Made by a program: the position numbers and the translations under genes. From contig NZ_FNQJ01000033.1 of assembly GCF_900107605.1 (NCBI RefSeq), positions 1 through 37,572 on the forward strand: a DNA stretch of 37,572 nt, in the 5' to 3' direction. The notes beneath the pieces are model-generated. The model had not been told where the DNA came from. It did no database searches and saw only the letters and a list, made by a program, of their open reading frames with translations. Origin of the DNA: Acidovorax soli. GTDB taxonomy: Bacteria; Pseudomonadota; Gammaproteobacteria; Burkholderiales; Burkholderiaceae_C. Of the stretch, positions 30,183-37,572 are shown one piece after another. The first letter of the stretch is position 1, and every line of letters begins with the position of its first letter.

Positions 30183-31783
30183 TTCTCGAATCCCAACTCA
30201 ATCCGCGCTCGGCCGATTTCCAGGCCAATGCCGCCGCCATGCACGCCTTCGTCGATGACCTGCGTGCCCAGCTCGACAAGGTCGCCCAGGGTGGCGGTGA
30301 CGCCGCGCGCGCCAAGCATGTGGCCCGGGGCAAGCTGCTGCCGCGCGAGCGTGTGCAGATGCTGCTGGACCCGGGCACGCCGTTCCTCGAACTGGCGCCG
30401 CTGGCAGCGCTCAACATGTACAACAACGACGCCCCCGGCGCGGGTCTGATCGCGGGCATCGGCCGTGTGAGTGGCGTGGACTGCATGATCGTGTGCAACG
30501 ACGCCACGGTGAAGGGCGGCACCTACTACCCGCTCACCGTCAAGAAGCACCTGCGCGCGCAGGAAGTGGCGCAGCAGAACCACCTGCCCTGCATCTACCT
30601 GGTGGATTCGGGCGGAGCCAACCTGCCCAACCAGGACGAGGTCTTCCCGGATCGCGACCACTTCGGCCGCATCTTCTTCAACCAGGCCAACATGAGCGCC
30701 ATGGGCATCTCGCAGATTGCGGTGGTCATGGGCAGCTGCACGGCCGGTGGCGCCTACGTACCCGCCATGAGCGACGAGTCCATCATCGTGAAGAACCAGG
30801 GCACCATCTTCCTGGGCGGCCCGCCGCTGGTGAAGGCCGCCACGGGCGAGGTGGTGAGCGCCGAAGACCTGGGCGGCGGCGACGTGCACACGCGCCTGTC
30901 GGGCGTGGCCGACCATCTGGCGCAAAACGACATGCATGCATTGCAGCTGGCGCGCAACGCCGTGCAAAACCTGAATAAGAACAAGGCTCCAGCACCTGCC
31001 GATAAAGCGCCAGTGGCTCCTGTATTTGCAGCAGAAGAACTGTATGGCGTGATCCCCGTGGACACGCGCAAGCCCTTCGATGTGCGTGAGATCATTGCCC
31101 GCATCGTCGATGGCAGCGAGTTCGATGAGTTCAAGGCGCGCTACGGCACCACGCTGGTCACAGGCTTTGCGCGCATCGAGGGCATGGCGGTCGGCATCAT
31201 CGCCAACAACGGCATTCTGTTCAGCGAGTCGGCCCTGAAGGCCACGCATTTCATCGAACTGTGCTGCCAGCGCAAGATCCCGCTGGTGTTTTTGCAGAAC
31301 ATCACCGGCTTCATGGTCGGCCGCAAGTACGAGAACGAAGGCATCGCCCGCAACGGCGCCAAGATGGTCACGGCCGTGGCCACGGCCAGCGTGCCCAAGT
31401 TCACCATCATCATCGGCGGCAGCTTTGGCGCGGGCAACTACGGCATGTGCGGCCGGGCGTACTCGCCCCGCTTCCTGTGGATGTGGCCCAACGCGCGCAT
31501 CAGCGTGATGGGTGGCGAGCAGGCGGCCGGCGTGCTGGCCACCGTCAAGCGCGACGGCATCGAGGGCAAGGGGGGGCAGTGGAGCATGGAGGAAGAAGAA
31601 GCCTTCAAGGCCCCCATCCGCCGCCAGTACGAAGACCAGGGCCATCCCTACTACGCCACGGCCCGCCTGTGGGACGACGGCGTGATCGACCCCGCCGACA
31701 CGCGCCGCGTGCTGGCGCTGGGCCTTGCGGCCACGCGCAATGCGCCGATCGAGGATACGAAGTTCGGCCTGTTCCGCATGTAA
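30179..31783 (+). CDS. liuB: Methylcrotonyl-CoA carboxylase, carboxyltransferase (beta) subunit
   Basis: This 534-residue carboxyltransferase moves CO2 from biotin to 3-methylcrotonyl-CoA in leucine breakdown. Both crotonase-like halves are present: N-terminal [16 protein letters not shown] with the acyl-CoA oxyanion hole, and C-terminal [25 protein letters not shown] and [14 protein letters not shown]. Together with [17 protein letters not shown] these are typical of MCC rather than propionyl-CoA carboxylase. The linker at residues about 264-284 ([20 protein letters not shown]) is encoded by DNA resembling the dispersed repeat. Translationally coupled to the ligase before it. Confidence 0.94.
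   Translation: MILESQLNPRSADFQANAAAMHAFVDDLRAQLDKVAQGGGDAARAKHVARGKLLPRERVQMLLDPGTPFLELAPLAALNMYNNDAPGAGLIAGIGRVSGVDCMIVCNDATVKGGTYYPLTVKKHLRAQEVAQQNHLPCIYLVDSGGANLPNQDEVFPDRDHFGRIFFNQANMSAMGISQIAVVMGSCTAGGAYVPAMSDESIIVKNQGTIFLGGPPLVKAATGEVVSAEDLGGGDVHTRLSGVADHLAQNDMHALQLARNAVQNLNKNKAPAPADKAPVAPVFAAEELYGVIPVDTRKPFDVREIIARIVDGSEFDEFKARYGTTLVTGFARIEGMAVGIIANNGILFSESALKATHFIELCCQRKIPLVFLQNITGFMVGRKYENEGIARNGAKMVTAVATASVPKFTIIIGGSFGAGNYGMCGRAYSPRFLWMWPNARISVMGGEQAAGVLATVKRDGIEGKGGQWSMEEEEAFKAPIRRQYEDQGHPYYATARLWDDGVIDPADTRRVLALGLAATRNAPIEDTKFGLFRM
30970..31030 (+). repeat. Dispersed-repeat-like segment inside liuB
   Basis: GGCTCCAGCACCTGCCGATA then AAGCGCCAGTGGCTCCTGTA aligns with the copy at 24454-24502 (GCCTCCAGC...AAAAAGCGCTGGAGACTAT). 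The segment is less GC-rich than the surrounding gene, starts and ends with A/T-rich flanks (AATAAGAACAA, GTATTTGCAG), and is read in frame as an Ala/Pro/Lys linker. A chance resemblance in a variable linker cannot be excluded. Confidence 0.45.
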
Positions 31784-31799
31784 GCCGGAGGCAATACCA

Positions 31800-32582
31800 A
31801 TGTCTGCCCTTTCTATCCGCTACGACGGCTACCGCGCCACCATCACCCTGACCCAGCCCGAGGTGCGCAACGCTTTCAGCGACGAGGTGATCGCCGAAAT
31901 CACTGCCGCCTTCACCGAGGTGGGCGCACGCGCTGACGTGCGCGCCGTGGTGCTGGCCGCCGAGGGCCCGGCCTTTTGCGCCGGTGCCAACCTCAACTGG
32001 ATGCGCCGCATGGCCGACTACACGCGTGACGAGAACATTGCCGACGCGGGCAAGCTCGCAGAAATGCTGCGCGTGATCTACGAGTGCCCCAAGCCCACGA
32101 TCGCGCGCGTGCAGGGCGATGTGTATGCCGGCGGCATGGGCCTGGTGGCCGCCTGCGACATGGCGGTAGCGGTGGACACGGCGGGCTTTTGCCTCAGCGA
32201 GGTGAAGCTGGGCCTCATCCCGGCCACCATCAGCCCCTATGTGATCCGCGCCATGGGTGCACGCGCGGCGCACCGCTACTTCCTCACGGCCGAACGCTTT
32301 GGCGCTGCCGAGGCGCTGCGCATCGGCTTTGTGCACGAGGTGGTGGCGCTTGATCAGCTCGATGCCAAGGTGGACGAACTGCTCAAGGCCTTGACCAGCG
32401 CCAGCCCCCATGCCGTGCGCGTGTGCAAGCAGCTCGTCATGGAGGTGGCCGAGCGCGAAATCAACGCCAGCCTGATCGCCGCCACGGTGGAAGGCATTGC
32501 CGACATTCGCGCAAGCGACGAGGGCAAGGAGGGCGTGCAGTCGTTCCTCCACAAGCGCAAGCCATCCTGGCTGCTTGCCTGA
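31800..32582 (+). CDS. liuC: Methylglutaconyl-CoA hydratase (enoyl-CoA hydratase family)
   Basis: This 260-residue crotonase-fold enzyme hydrates 3-methylglutaconyl-CoA to HMG-CoA, the step after methylcrotonyl-CoA carboxylase. It has the oxyanion-hole segments AFCAGANLNWMRRM (near residue 60) and YAGGMGLVAACDMAVA (near 110), and the LSEVKLGLIPATISPYV block with Glu expected for catalysis. The N-L-N-W-M signature is typical of the liuC subgroup. GGAGG at 31787-31791 sets the start. It sits 16 bp after liuB in the same operon. Confidence 0.9.
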   Translation: MSALSIRYDGYRATITLTQPEVRNAFSDEVIAEITAAFTEVGARADVRAVVLAAEGPAFCAGANLNWMRRMADYTRDENIADAGKLAEMLRVIYECPKPTIARVQGDVYAGGMGLVAACDMAVAVDTAGFCLSEVKLGLIPATISPYVIRAMGARAAHRYFLTAERFGAAEALRIGFVHEVVALDQLDAKVDELLKALTSASPHAVRVCKQLVMEVAEREINASLIAATVEGIADIRASDEGKEGVQSFLHKRKPSWLLA

Positions 32583-32608
32583 ATTGCCCGTACCGAGCGA
32601 CCACCATC

Positions 32609-33328
32609 ATGGACACCCTCTGGCTCCACATCGTGCAGTGGCTCCACACGCTGGGGCTGCATGTCGATGGCGGTACCGCGCGGGCCGTGGGCGACGCGGC
32701 GGCCACGGCCACTGCGCGGCTCGACATGCCCAGCCTGCTGGCGCTCGCCGCCGCGCTGGGCTGGGCCAGCGGGTTCCGGTTGTATGCCGTGGTGTTCCTG
32801 GTCGGCATGATGGGTCTGCTGGGCTGGATGCCCCTGCCGCCCGGTCTGGCCATGCTGCAGCACCCGGTGGTGCTGATGGTCAGCGGCTTCATGCTGCTGG
32901 TGGAGTTCTTTGCCGACAAGGTGCCCTGGCTGGACAGTGCCTGGGACGCTGTGCACGCCTTCATCCGCGTGCCCGCGGGGGCGGCACTGGCCTTTGGTGT
33001 GTTTGGCGCCGACAACGCCACCATGGCGATTGCGGCGGGGCTGCTGGGCGGCTCGCTCTCGGCCACGGCGCTGGCCACCAAGATGACCACGCGCGCGGCG
33101 GCCAACACCTCGCCCGAGCCTTTTTCCAACTGGGGCTTGTCGTTCTTTGAAGACGGCCTGGTGGTGGCCGTGGTGTGGCTGGCCACGCAGTACCCGGTGG
33201 CGTTCGGCATCGCGCTGGTGGTGATGGTGATCGCTTCGGTGCTGCTGCTGGTGGTGCTGTTCAAGTTTCTGCACGCCGTGGTGCGGCGCCTTTCCTCTTT
33301 CTTTTCTGGCTCAGCCAAGGTGGCTTAA
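32609..33328 (+). CDS. DUF4126 domain membrane protein
   Basis: This 239-residue protein has a hydrophobic core of four or five membrane segments (ASGFRLYAVVFLVGMMGLLGW, VVLMVSGFMLLVEFFADK, AALAFGVFGADNATMAIAAGLLGG, and a long helix near the C-terminus). The pattern FFADKVPWLDSAWDAVHAFIRVPAG is the DUF4126 signature. Function is unknown. It lies between liuC and liuD in the same operon (26 bp after liuC, 2 bp before liuD), so it must be co-expressed with the carboxylase. The usual position in related betaproteobacteria appears to be the same, from memory. Confidence 0.87.
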   Translation: MDTLWLHIVQWLHTLGLHVDGGTARAVGDAAATATARLDMPSLLALAAALGWASGFRLYAVVFLVGMMGLLGWMPLPPGLAMLQHPVVLMVSGFMLLVEFFADKVPWLDSAWDAVHAFIRVPAGAALAFGVFGADNATMAIAAGLLGGSLSATALATKMTTRAAANTSPEPFSNWGLSFFEDGLVVAVVWLATQYPVAFGIALVVMVIASVLLLVVLFKFLHAVVRRLSSFFSGSAKVA

Positions 33329-33330
33329 AC

Positions 33331-35358
33331 ATGTTCAACAAGATCCTCATTGCAAACCGTGGCGAGATTGCCTGCCGAGTTGCCGCCACCGCCCGCCGCC
33401 TGGGTGTGAAAACCGTGGCGGTGTATTCCGATGCCGACGCTAGCGCCAAGCATGTGGCCGCCTGCGACGAGGCAGTGCACATTGGTGGCAGCGCGCCCAA
33501 GGAAAGCTACCTGCGCTGGGAAGTCATTCTGGCGGCCGCCAAAGCCACTGGTGCGCAAGCCATCCACCCCGGTTACGGCTTCCTGAGCGAGAACGAAAAC
33601 TTCGCCCAGGCCTGCGCCGATGCCGGCCTGGTCTTCATCGGCCCGCCTGCCAGCGCCATCAATGCCATGGGCCTGAAGGCCGAGTCCAAACGCCTGATGG
33701 AGCAGGCCCAGGTGCCCCTGGTGCCCGGCTACCACGGCGCCAGCCAGGACCGCGCCCTGCTGCAGGCCGAGGCCGACCGCATTGGCTACCCCGTGCTCAT
33801 CAAGGCCAGCGCCGGTGGCGGTGGCAAGGGCATGCGTGCGGTGGACAAGGCCGAGGACTTTGCGGCGGCGCTCGACTCCTGCAAGCGCGAAGCCATCAAC
33901 AGCTTTGGCGACGATGCGGTGCTGATCGAGAAATACGTGCAGCGCCCGCGCCACATCGAAATTCAGGTGTTTGGCGACACGCATGGCAATTGCGTTTATT
34001 TGTTCGAGCGCGACTGCTCGGTGCAGCGCCGCCACCAGAAGGTGCTGGAAGAAGCGCCCGCCCCCGGCATGACCGCCGAATTGCGCGCCCGCATGGGCGA
34101 AGCCGCCGTGGCCGCCGCGCGCGCCGTGCACTACGTGGGCGCGGGCACGGTGGAGTTCATCGTCGAGCAACCCGGCGGCTACGAGCACCCCGAGCAGATG
34201 AAGTTCTACTTCATGGAAATGAACACCCGCCTGCAGGTGGAGCACCCGGTGACCGAGGCGATCACCGGCCTGGACCTGGTGGAGTGGCAGCTGCGCGTCG
34301 CGTCCGGCGAACCCCTGCCGCTGCAGCAAGACCAGTTGCGCATCACTGGCCACGCCATCGAGGCGCGCATCTGCGCCGAGAACCCTGACAACCAGTTCCT
34401 GCCCGCTACGGGCACGCTCCACGTGTACCGCAAGCCGGCGCACAGCAGCTTTGCGCGCGCCGATGTGCGTGTGGACGACGGTGTGCGCGAGGGCGACACC
34501 ATCAGCCCGTTCTACGACTCCATGGTGGCCAAGCTCATCGTGCACGGCGACACGCGCGAACAGGCGCTGGCGCGGCTCGATGAGGCCCTGGCGCAGACCC
34601 ACATCGTGGGCCTGGCGACCAATGTGCAGTTCCTGCGCCGCGTGGCGCGCACCGCGTCGTTTGCCAAGGCCCAGCTCGACACCGCGCTCATCCCGCGCGA
34701 GCAGGCCGTGCTGTTCCACCAGGAGCCCGTCGGCCTGCCGCTGGCCGCTGCGGCTGCCGTGGTGCAAACCCTGCTGCGCGAGCGCGCCAGCGAAGGCGTG
34801 GACCCGTTCAGCCGCCGCGATGGTTTCCACACGCACGGCGTGGTGCAGCGCCGCTTTGAGTTCGAGTTTGGTGGCGAGCACGCCAAGGCCTGGCTGACCT
34901 ATGAGCGTGGCGGCCGCCTGCATCTGGCCGTGGGCGAAGGCGCTGCGCAGGTGGCGGGCCCGCTGGCGTTCAATGCCGGCGCGCAAGGCGTAGAGCTGCA
35001 ATTTGCCGGCCAGCGCACGCGCGCCGCCGTGTATGCGCAGGGCGAGGTGGACCATGTCTTCACCCCGCTGGGCGCCACGCAGATCACCGCCATCGACCTG
35101 CTAGCCCATTCGGGCGAGGCAGCGGCCGAGGGCGGGCGCCTCACGGCCCCCATGCCCGGCAAGGTGGTGTCGTTTGCCGTGCAGGCGGGCGATGCCGTGA
35201 CGAAGGGCCAGCCGCTGGCGGTGATGGAAGCCATGAAGATGGAGCACACCATCGCGGCACCCGCCGATGGCGTGGTGCAGGAGCTGCTGTACGCACCCGG
35301 CGACCAGGTGACCGAAGGGGCAGAGCTGCTCAAGCTGGTGGTGGCCGAGAAGGCGTAA
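33331..35358 (+). CDS. liuD: Methylcrotonyl-CoA carboxylase, biotin carboxylase/biotin carrier (alpha) subunit
   Basis: This 675-residue biotin-dependent subunit has a biotin carboxylase domain (1-450: FNKILIANRGEIACRV, ATP-grasp glycine loop KASAGGGGKGMR, EMNTRLQVEHPVTE), a central BT domain (about 470-590) and a C-terminal biotinyl domain with EAMKMEH, biotin attached at Lys636. It carboxylates biotin with ATP and bicarbonate and hands it to the beta subunit encoded by liuB. Length matches MCC alpha. ATG 33331 is two bases after the stop of the DUF4126 gene, so translation is probably coupled. Confidence 0.94.
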   Translation: MFNKILIANRGEIACRVAATARRLGVKTVAVYSDADASAKHVAACDEAVHIGGSAPKESYLRWEVILAAAKATGAQAIHPGYGFLSENENFAQACADAGLVFIGPPASAINAMGLKAESKRLMEQAQVPLVPGYHGASQDRALLQAEADRIGYPVLIKASAGGGGKGMRAVDKAEDFAAALDSCKREAINSFGDDAVLIEKYVQRPRHIEIQVFGDTHGNCVYLFERDCSVQRRHQKVLEEAPAPGMTAELRARMGEAAVAAARAVHYVGAGTVEFIVEQPGGYEHPEQMKFYFMEMNTRLQVEHPVTEAITGLDLVEWQLRVASGEPLPLQQDQLRITGHAIEARICAENPDNQFLPATGTLHVYRKPAHSSFARADVRVDDGVREGDTISPFYDSMVAKLIVHGDTREQALARLDEALAQTHIVGLATNVQFLRRVARTASFAKAQLDTALIPREQAVLFHQEPVGLPLAAAAAVVQTLLRERASEGVDPFSRRDGFHTHGVVQRRFEFEFGGEHAKAWLTYERGGRLHLAVGEGAAQVAGPLAFNAGAQGVELQFAGQRTRAAVYAQGEVDHVFTPLGATQITAIDLLAHSGEAAAEGGRLTAPMPGKVVSFAVQAGDAVTKGQPLAVMEAMKMEHTIAAPADGVVQELLYAPGDQVTEGAELLKLVVAEKA

Positions 35359-35421
35359 GCCCCATCGGGGCACCCCGTGCGTGACAGCGCGCAGGGTGCA
35401 ATGCCGTTACCCTTGGGCGCC

Positions 35422-36342
35422 ATGAAAATCACCTTTTGCTGTACCGATACCAAGGCCGAGCCCTGGCTTCAGGGGCTGGCCGCCGCGCTGCCCGGCGCTG
35501 ACATCTCCGTGTGGCAACCTGGCGCGCCGCAGGCCGACTACGCCGTGGTCTGGGCGCCGCCCCAGCAGTTCATGGACGAGCAGACGGGCCTCAAAGCGCT
35601 GTTCAACATCGGCGCGGGCGTGGATGCCCTGCTCAAGCTGCGCCTGCCTCCTGATGCGCTGGTGGTGCGCCTGGACGACGCGGGCATGGCCGTGCAGATG
35701 GCCGAGTATGTGTGCCACGCGGTCATCCGCCATTTCCGCGAGTTCGACGGCTACGAGGCCGACACCCAGGCGGGCCGCTGGGGCTATCGCAAGCCCCGCC
35801 TGCGCAGCGATTTTCCCGTCGGCGTGATGGGCCTGGGCGTGCTGGGCGAGCGCGTGGCCAAGGCGCTGGCGCAGTTTGACTTTCCGATCAACGGCTGGAG
35901 CCGCAGCCCGAAGGCCATCGAGGGTGTGCGGGCCTTCACGGGCGCTGAGCAGTTCAACGATTTTCTGGCCGCCAGCCGCGTGTTGGTCAACCTCCTGCCC
36001 CTCACGCCCGACACCACCGACGTGATCAACAAGGACACGCTGGCCCGGCTGCAGCCCGGCGCCTACGTCATCAACGTGGCGCGCGGAGCGCATCTGGTGG
36101 ACGAGGATTTGCTGGCCGCCATCGACAGCGGCCAGGTGGCGGGCGCCACGCTGGATGTGTTCCGCACCGAGCCGCTGCCCGCCGGCCACCCGTTCTGGAC
36201 GCACCCCCGCATCACCGTCACGCCGCACACCTCGGCGCGCACATTGCGCGATGAAAGCATCGCCCAGATCGCGTGCAAGATGGCGGCGCTGGAGCGGGGC
36301 GAGGCCGTGGCAGGCATTGTCAACCCCGCGCGCGGCTACTGA
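35422..36342 (+). CDS. D-2-hydroxyacid dehydrogenase (glyoxylate/hydroxypyruvate reductase A-like)
   Basis: This 306-residue NAD(P)-dependent reductase resembles GhrA. The dinucleotide-binding motif VGVMGLGVLGERVA is near residue 134. The catalytic set is visible: Arg in NVARGAHLVDEDLL, Glu in FRTEPLPAGHPFW and His in TPHTSART. It would reduce glyoxylate or hydroxypyruvate to glycolate or glycerate; the exact substrate is not fixed by sequence. It lies 63 bp downstream of liuD on the same strand but has no evident role in leucine breakdown. Start ATG 35422 is preferred; ATG 35401 would add seven residues. Neither has a strong ribosome site. Confidence 0.88.
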   Translation: MKITFCCTDTKAEPWLQGLAAALPGADISVWQPGAPQADYAVVWAPPQQFMDEQTGLKALFNIGAGVDALLKLRLPPDALVVRLDDAGMAVQMAEYVCHAVIRHFREFDGYEADTQAGRWGYRKPRLRSDFPVGVMGLGVLGERVAKALAQFDFPINGWSRSPKAIEGVRAFTGAEQFNDFLAASRVLVNLLPLTPDTTDVINKDTLARLQPGAYVINVARGAHLVDEDLLAAIDSGQVAGATLDVFRTEPLPAGHPFWTHPRITVTPHTSARTLRDESIAQIACKMAALERGEAVAGIVNPARGY

Positions 36343-36367
36343 GCCAGGGCACCCCGCCGCGCGGTTT

Positions 36368-37396
36368 TCAATCCACCGTCACGCCTGCATCGCGCACCAG
36401 CTTGCCCAGGCGCTGCGCGTCGGCCTTGATCAGCGCGCCAAAGTCTGCCGCCGCGCCCCCCACCACGGGCGTGCCAATGGCTTCCCATTTGGCGCGGAAT
36501 GCGGGCTCCTTGAAGATCGCATTGACCGTGGCATTGAGTTTGTCGATGGCGGCCTGCGGGGTGCCTGCGCGCACCGCAATGCCGTGCCAGCCCGTGATCT
36601 GGTAACCCGCAATGCCGGCCTCGGCCATGGTGGGCACGTTGGGCAGCACCTTGGCACGCTCGCTCGATGTGACGGCCAGCGGAATCAGTTTGCCCGCCTG
36701 GATGTGGGGCAGGGAGCTGCCGACGATGTCGAACATCACGTTCACCTGTCCGCCAATCAGGTCGTTGAGCGCGGGGCCTGCGCCCCGGTAGGGGATGTGC
36801 CCCATCTTCACGCCCGCCGTGGTGTTGAACAGTTCGCCCGCCAGGTGCTGCGGCGTGCCGTTGCCCGCCGATGCATAGCTCAGCACCGGTTTGCCCGCCT
36901 TGGCCAGGGCCAGGAACTCGGCCAGTGTCTTCACGCCCAGCGAGGGGTGGACTTCGAGCACCAGCGGAAAGGCCGACAGCTGGATCACTGGTGCCAGATC
37001 GGTCAGCGGGTTGAACGGCATGCTGGCATACAGAGAGGGGTTGACCGCCATCGGGCCGCTGGCGGCCAGCAGCAGCGTGTGGCCATCGGCCGGTGCCTGC
37101 TTGGCCACCTCGGCGCTGCCAGTGTTGCCGCCGGCGCCACCCTTGTTGTCCACCACCACGGGCACGCCCAGGCGGCTTTGCAGCTCGGGTTGCAGCATGC
37201 GGGCCATCAGGTCGGTGGGGCCGCCGGGCGGGTAGGGCACCACAAAGCGGATGGTCTTGCTCGGGAACGCGGTAGCGGCCGTCTGTGCGGCGGCCTGGCC
37301 CGCCAGGCCCAGGGCCAGGGGGATGCCCAAGGCTGCGTGCAGCACGGCGCGGCGCGTGGTGCGGGGTGTGGACGAAGAAATGGGGCGGTGGTGCAT
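36368..37396 (-). CDS. Bug-type tripartite tricarboxylate transporter substrate-binding protein
   Basis: This 342-residue periplasmic solute receptor has a twin-Arg-like signal peptide (TTRRAVLHAALGIPLALGLAGQAAA) and Bug motifs IRFVVPYPPGGPTDLMARM, VVVDNKGGAGGNTG, YASAGNGTPQHLAGE and the IPYRGAGP loop. It likely binds a carboxylate. No membrane components are adjacent. AGGAGA at 37402-37407 sets the start at 37394-37396. It is convergent with the hydroxyacid dehydrogenase, leaving only 25 bp between stops. Unrelated by strand to the Bug gene at 5302 and only moderately similar to it. Confidence 0.92.
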   Translation of the reverse strand: MHHRPISSSTPRTTRRAVLHAALGIPLALGLAGQAAAQTAATAFPSKTIRFVVPYPPGGPTDLMARMLQPELQSRLGVPVVVDNKGGAGGNTGSAEVAKQAPADGHTLLLAASGPMAVNPSLYASMPFNPLTDLAPVIQLSAFPLVLEVHPSLGVKTLAEFLALAKAGKPVLSYASAGNGTPQHLAGELFNTTAGVKMGHIPYRGAGPALNDLIGGQVNVMFDIVGSSLPHIQAGKLIPLAVTSSERAKVLPNVPTMAEAGIAGYQITGWHGIAVRAGTPQAAIDKLNATVNAIFKEPAFRAKWEAIGTPVVGGAAADFGALIKADAQRLGKLVRDAGVTVD

Positions 37397-37485
37397 GTCT
37401 GTCTCCTGTGGGGATGGATAAAGCCCGTCTGCTGCGGGTTGATGTCGATGGCTGACGTGAAAGGGGGCTCTCAGGGCCACCCCTT

Positions 37486-37572
37486 TCAAGGTGTAGTCGT
37501 CCCCTTGAGCACCCGGTCAGTGGAGACATGAGATCGAGCGGTCTTGCCGTCCACATAGCCTTTGCCGTTCTC
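37486..37572 (-). CDS. C-terminal end of an unidentified gene (cut by window edge)
   Basis: The minus strand is open from the right edge to a TGA at 37486-37488, giving 28 residues: ENGKGYVDGKTARSHVSTDR then VLKGTTTP. The segment is hydrophilic and without recognisable motifs. It could be the end of a real gene or an open frame by chance; the family is unknown. Confidence 0.35.
   Translation of the reverse strand, partial: ENGKGYVDGKTARSHVSTDRVLKGTTTP

Noticed and set aside
35359..35371. GCCCC-ATC-GGGGC hairpin after liuD as a terminator
   Set aside because: The stem is five bases, the loop is three and no T run follows. It could only be a weak element.

Overview
The window is GC-rich DNA from a betaproteobacterium, most likely a member of the Comamonadaceae (Acidovorax/Alicycliphilus/Comamonas-like). 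The evidence is the gene families present (two Bug-type tricarboxylate-transporter binding proteins, a DUF4197 protein, a DUF4126 protein inside a methylcrotonyl-CoA carboxylase operon, a ped/exa-type quinoprotein cluster) and short interspersed repeats of a kind I associate with that family. No rRNA, tRNA, CRISPR array or intact insertion sequence was seen.

Left part (1-9.3 kb): a mixed, partly decaying neighbourhood. It holds a gene end at the left edge, a DUF421 gene reduced to its two ends, a YchJ-family protein, a HAD phosphatase, a DUF4197 protein, and a LysR regulator followed by a swivel-first aconitase-family fusion and a Bug binding protein. Next come a shredded isopropylmalate/isocitrate-dehydrogenase-like remnant, a convergent acyl-CoA ligase, a broken second copy of the HAD phosphatase and a small cytochrome c with a short helical-repeat ORF.

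Centre (9.25-27 kb): a large periplasmic quinoprotein alcohol-oxidation locus. It contains a PQQ-dependent alcohol dehydrogenase with a lanthanide-type Asp-x-Asp signature, cytochrome c-550 PedF, two periplasmic binding proteins, PqqD, a flavocytochrome-c-type pair (FccA/FccB-like), a SoxYZ-like carrier, a SoxH-related metallohydrolase with degenerate metal site, a PQQ-associated beta-propeller, cytochrome b561, an AcoR-like sigma-54 activator and two TonB receptors. One receptor closely resembles YncD/PqqU, the PQQ importer. Four good -24/-12 (sigma-54) promoters lie in front of pqqD-fccAB, pedF, the dehydrogenase and the activator gene; a fifth, with a damaged -12 element, precedes a deleted aldehyde dehydrogenase. 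No pqqA, B, C or E gene is in the window. Together these suggest sigma-54-switched oxidation of alcohols in the periplasm, with a Sox-derived carrier/flavocytochrome/hydrolase set that may handle the aldehyde product.

Right part (27.3-37.6 kb): an AraC-type regulator diverges from a leucine/isovalerate (liu) operon: acyl-CoA ligase, methylcrotonyl-CoA carboxylase beta subunit, methylglutaconyl-CoA hydratase, DUF4126 membrane protein and the biotin-carrying alpha subunit. A D-2-hydroxyacid dehydrogenase follows, then a convergent Bug-type binding protein, and a gene end cut by the right edge.
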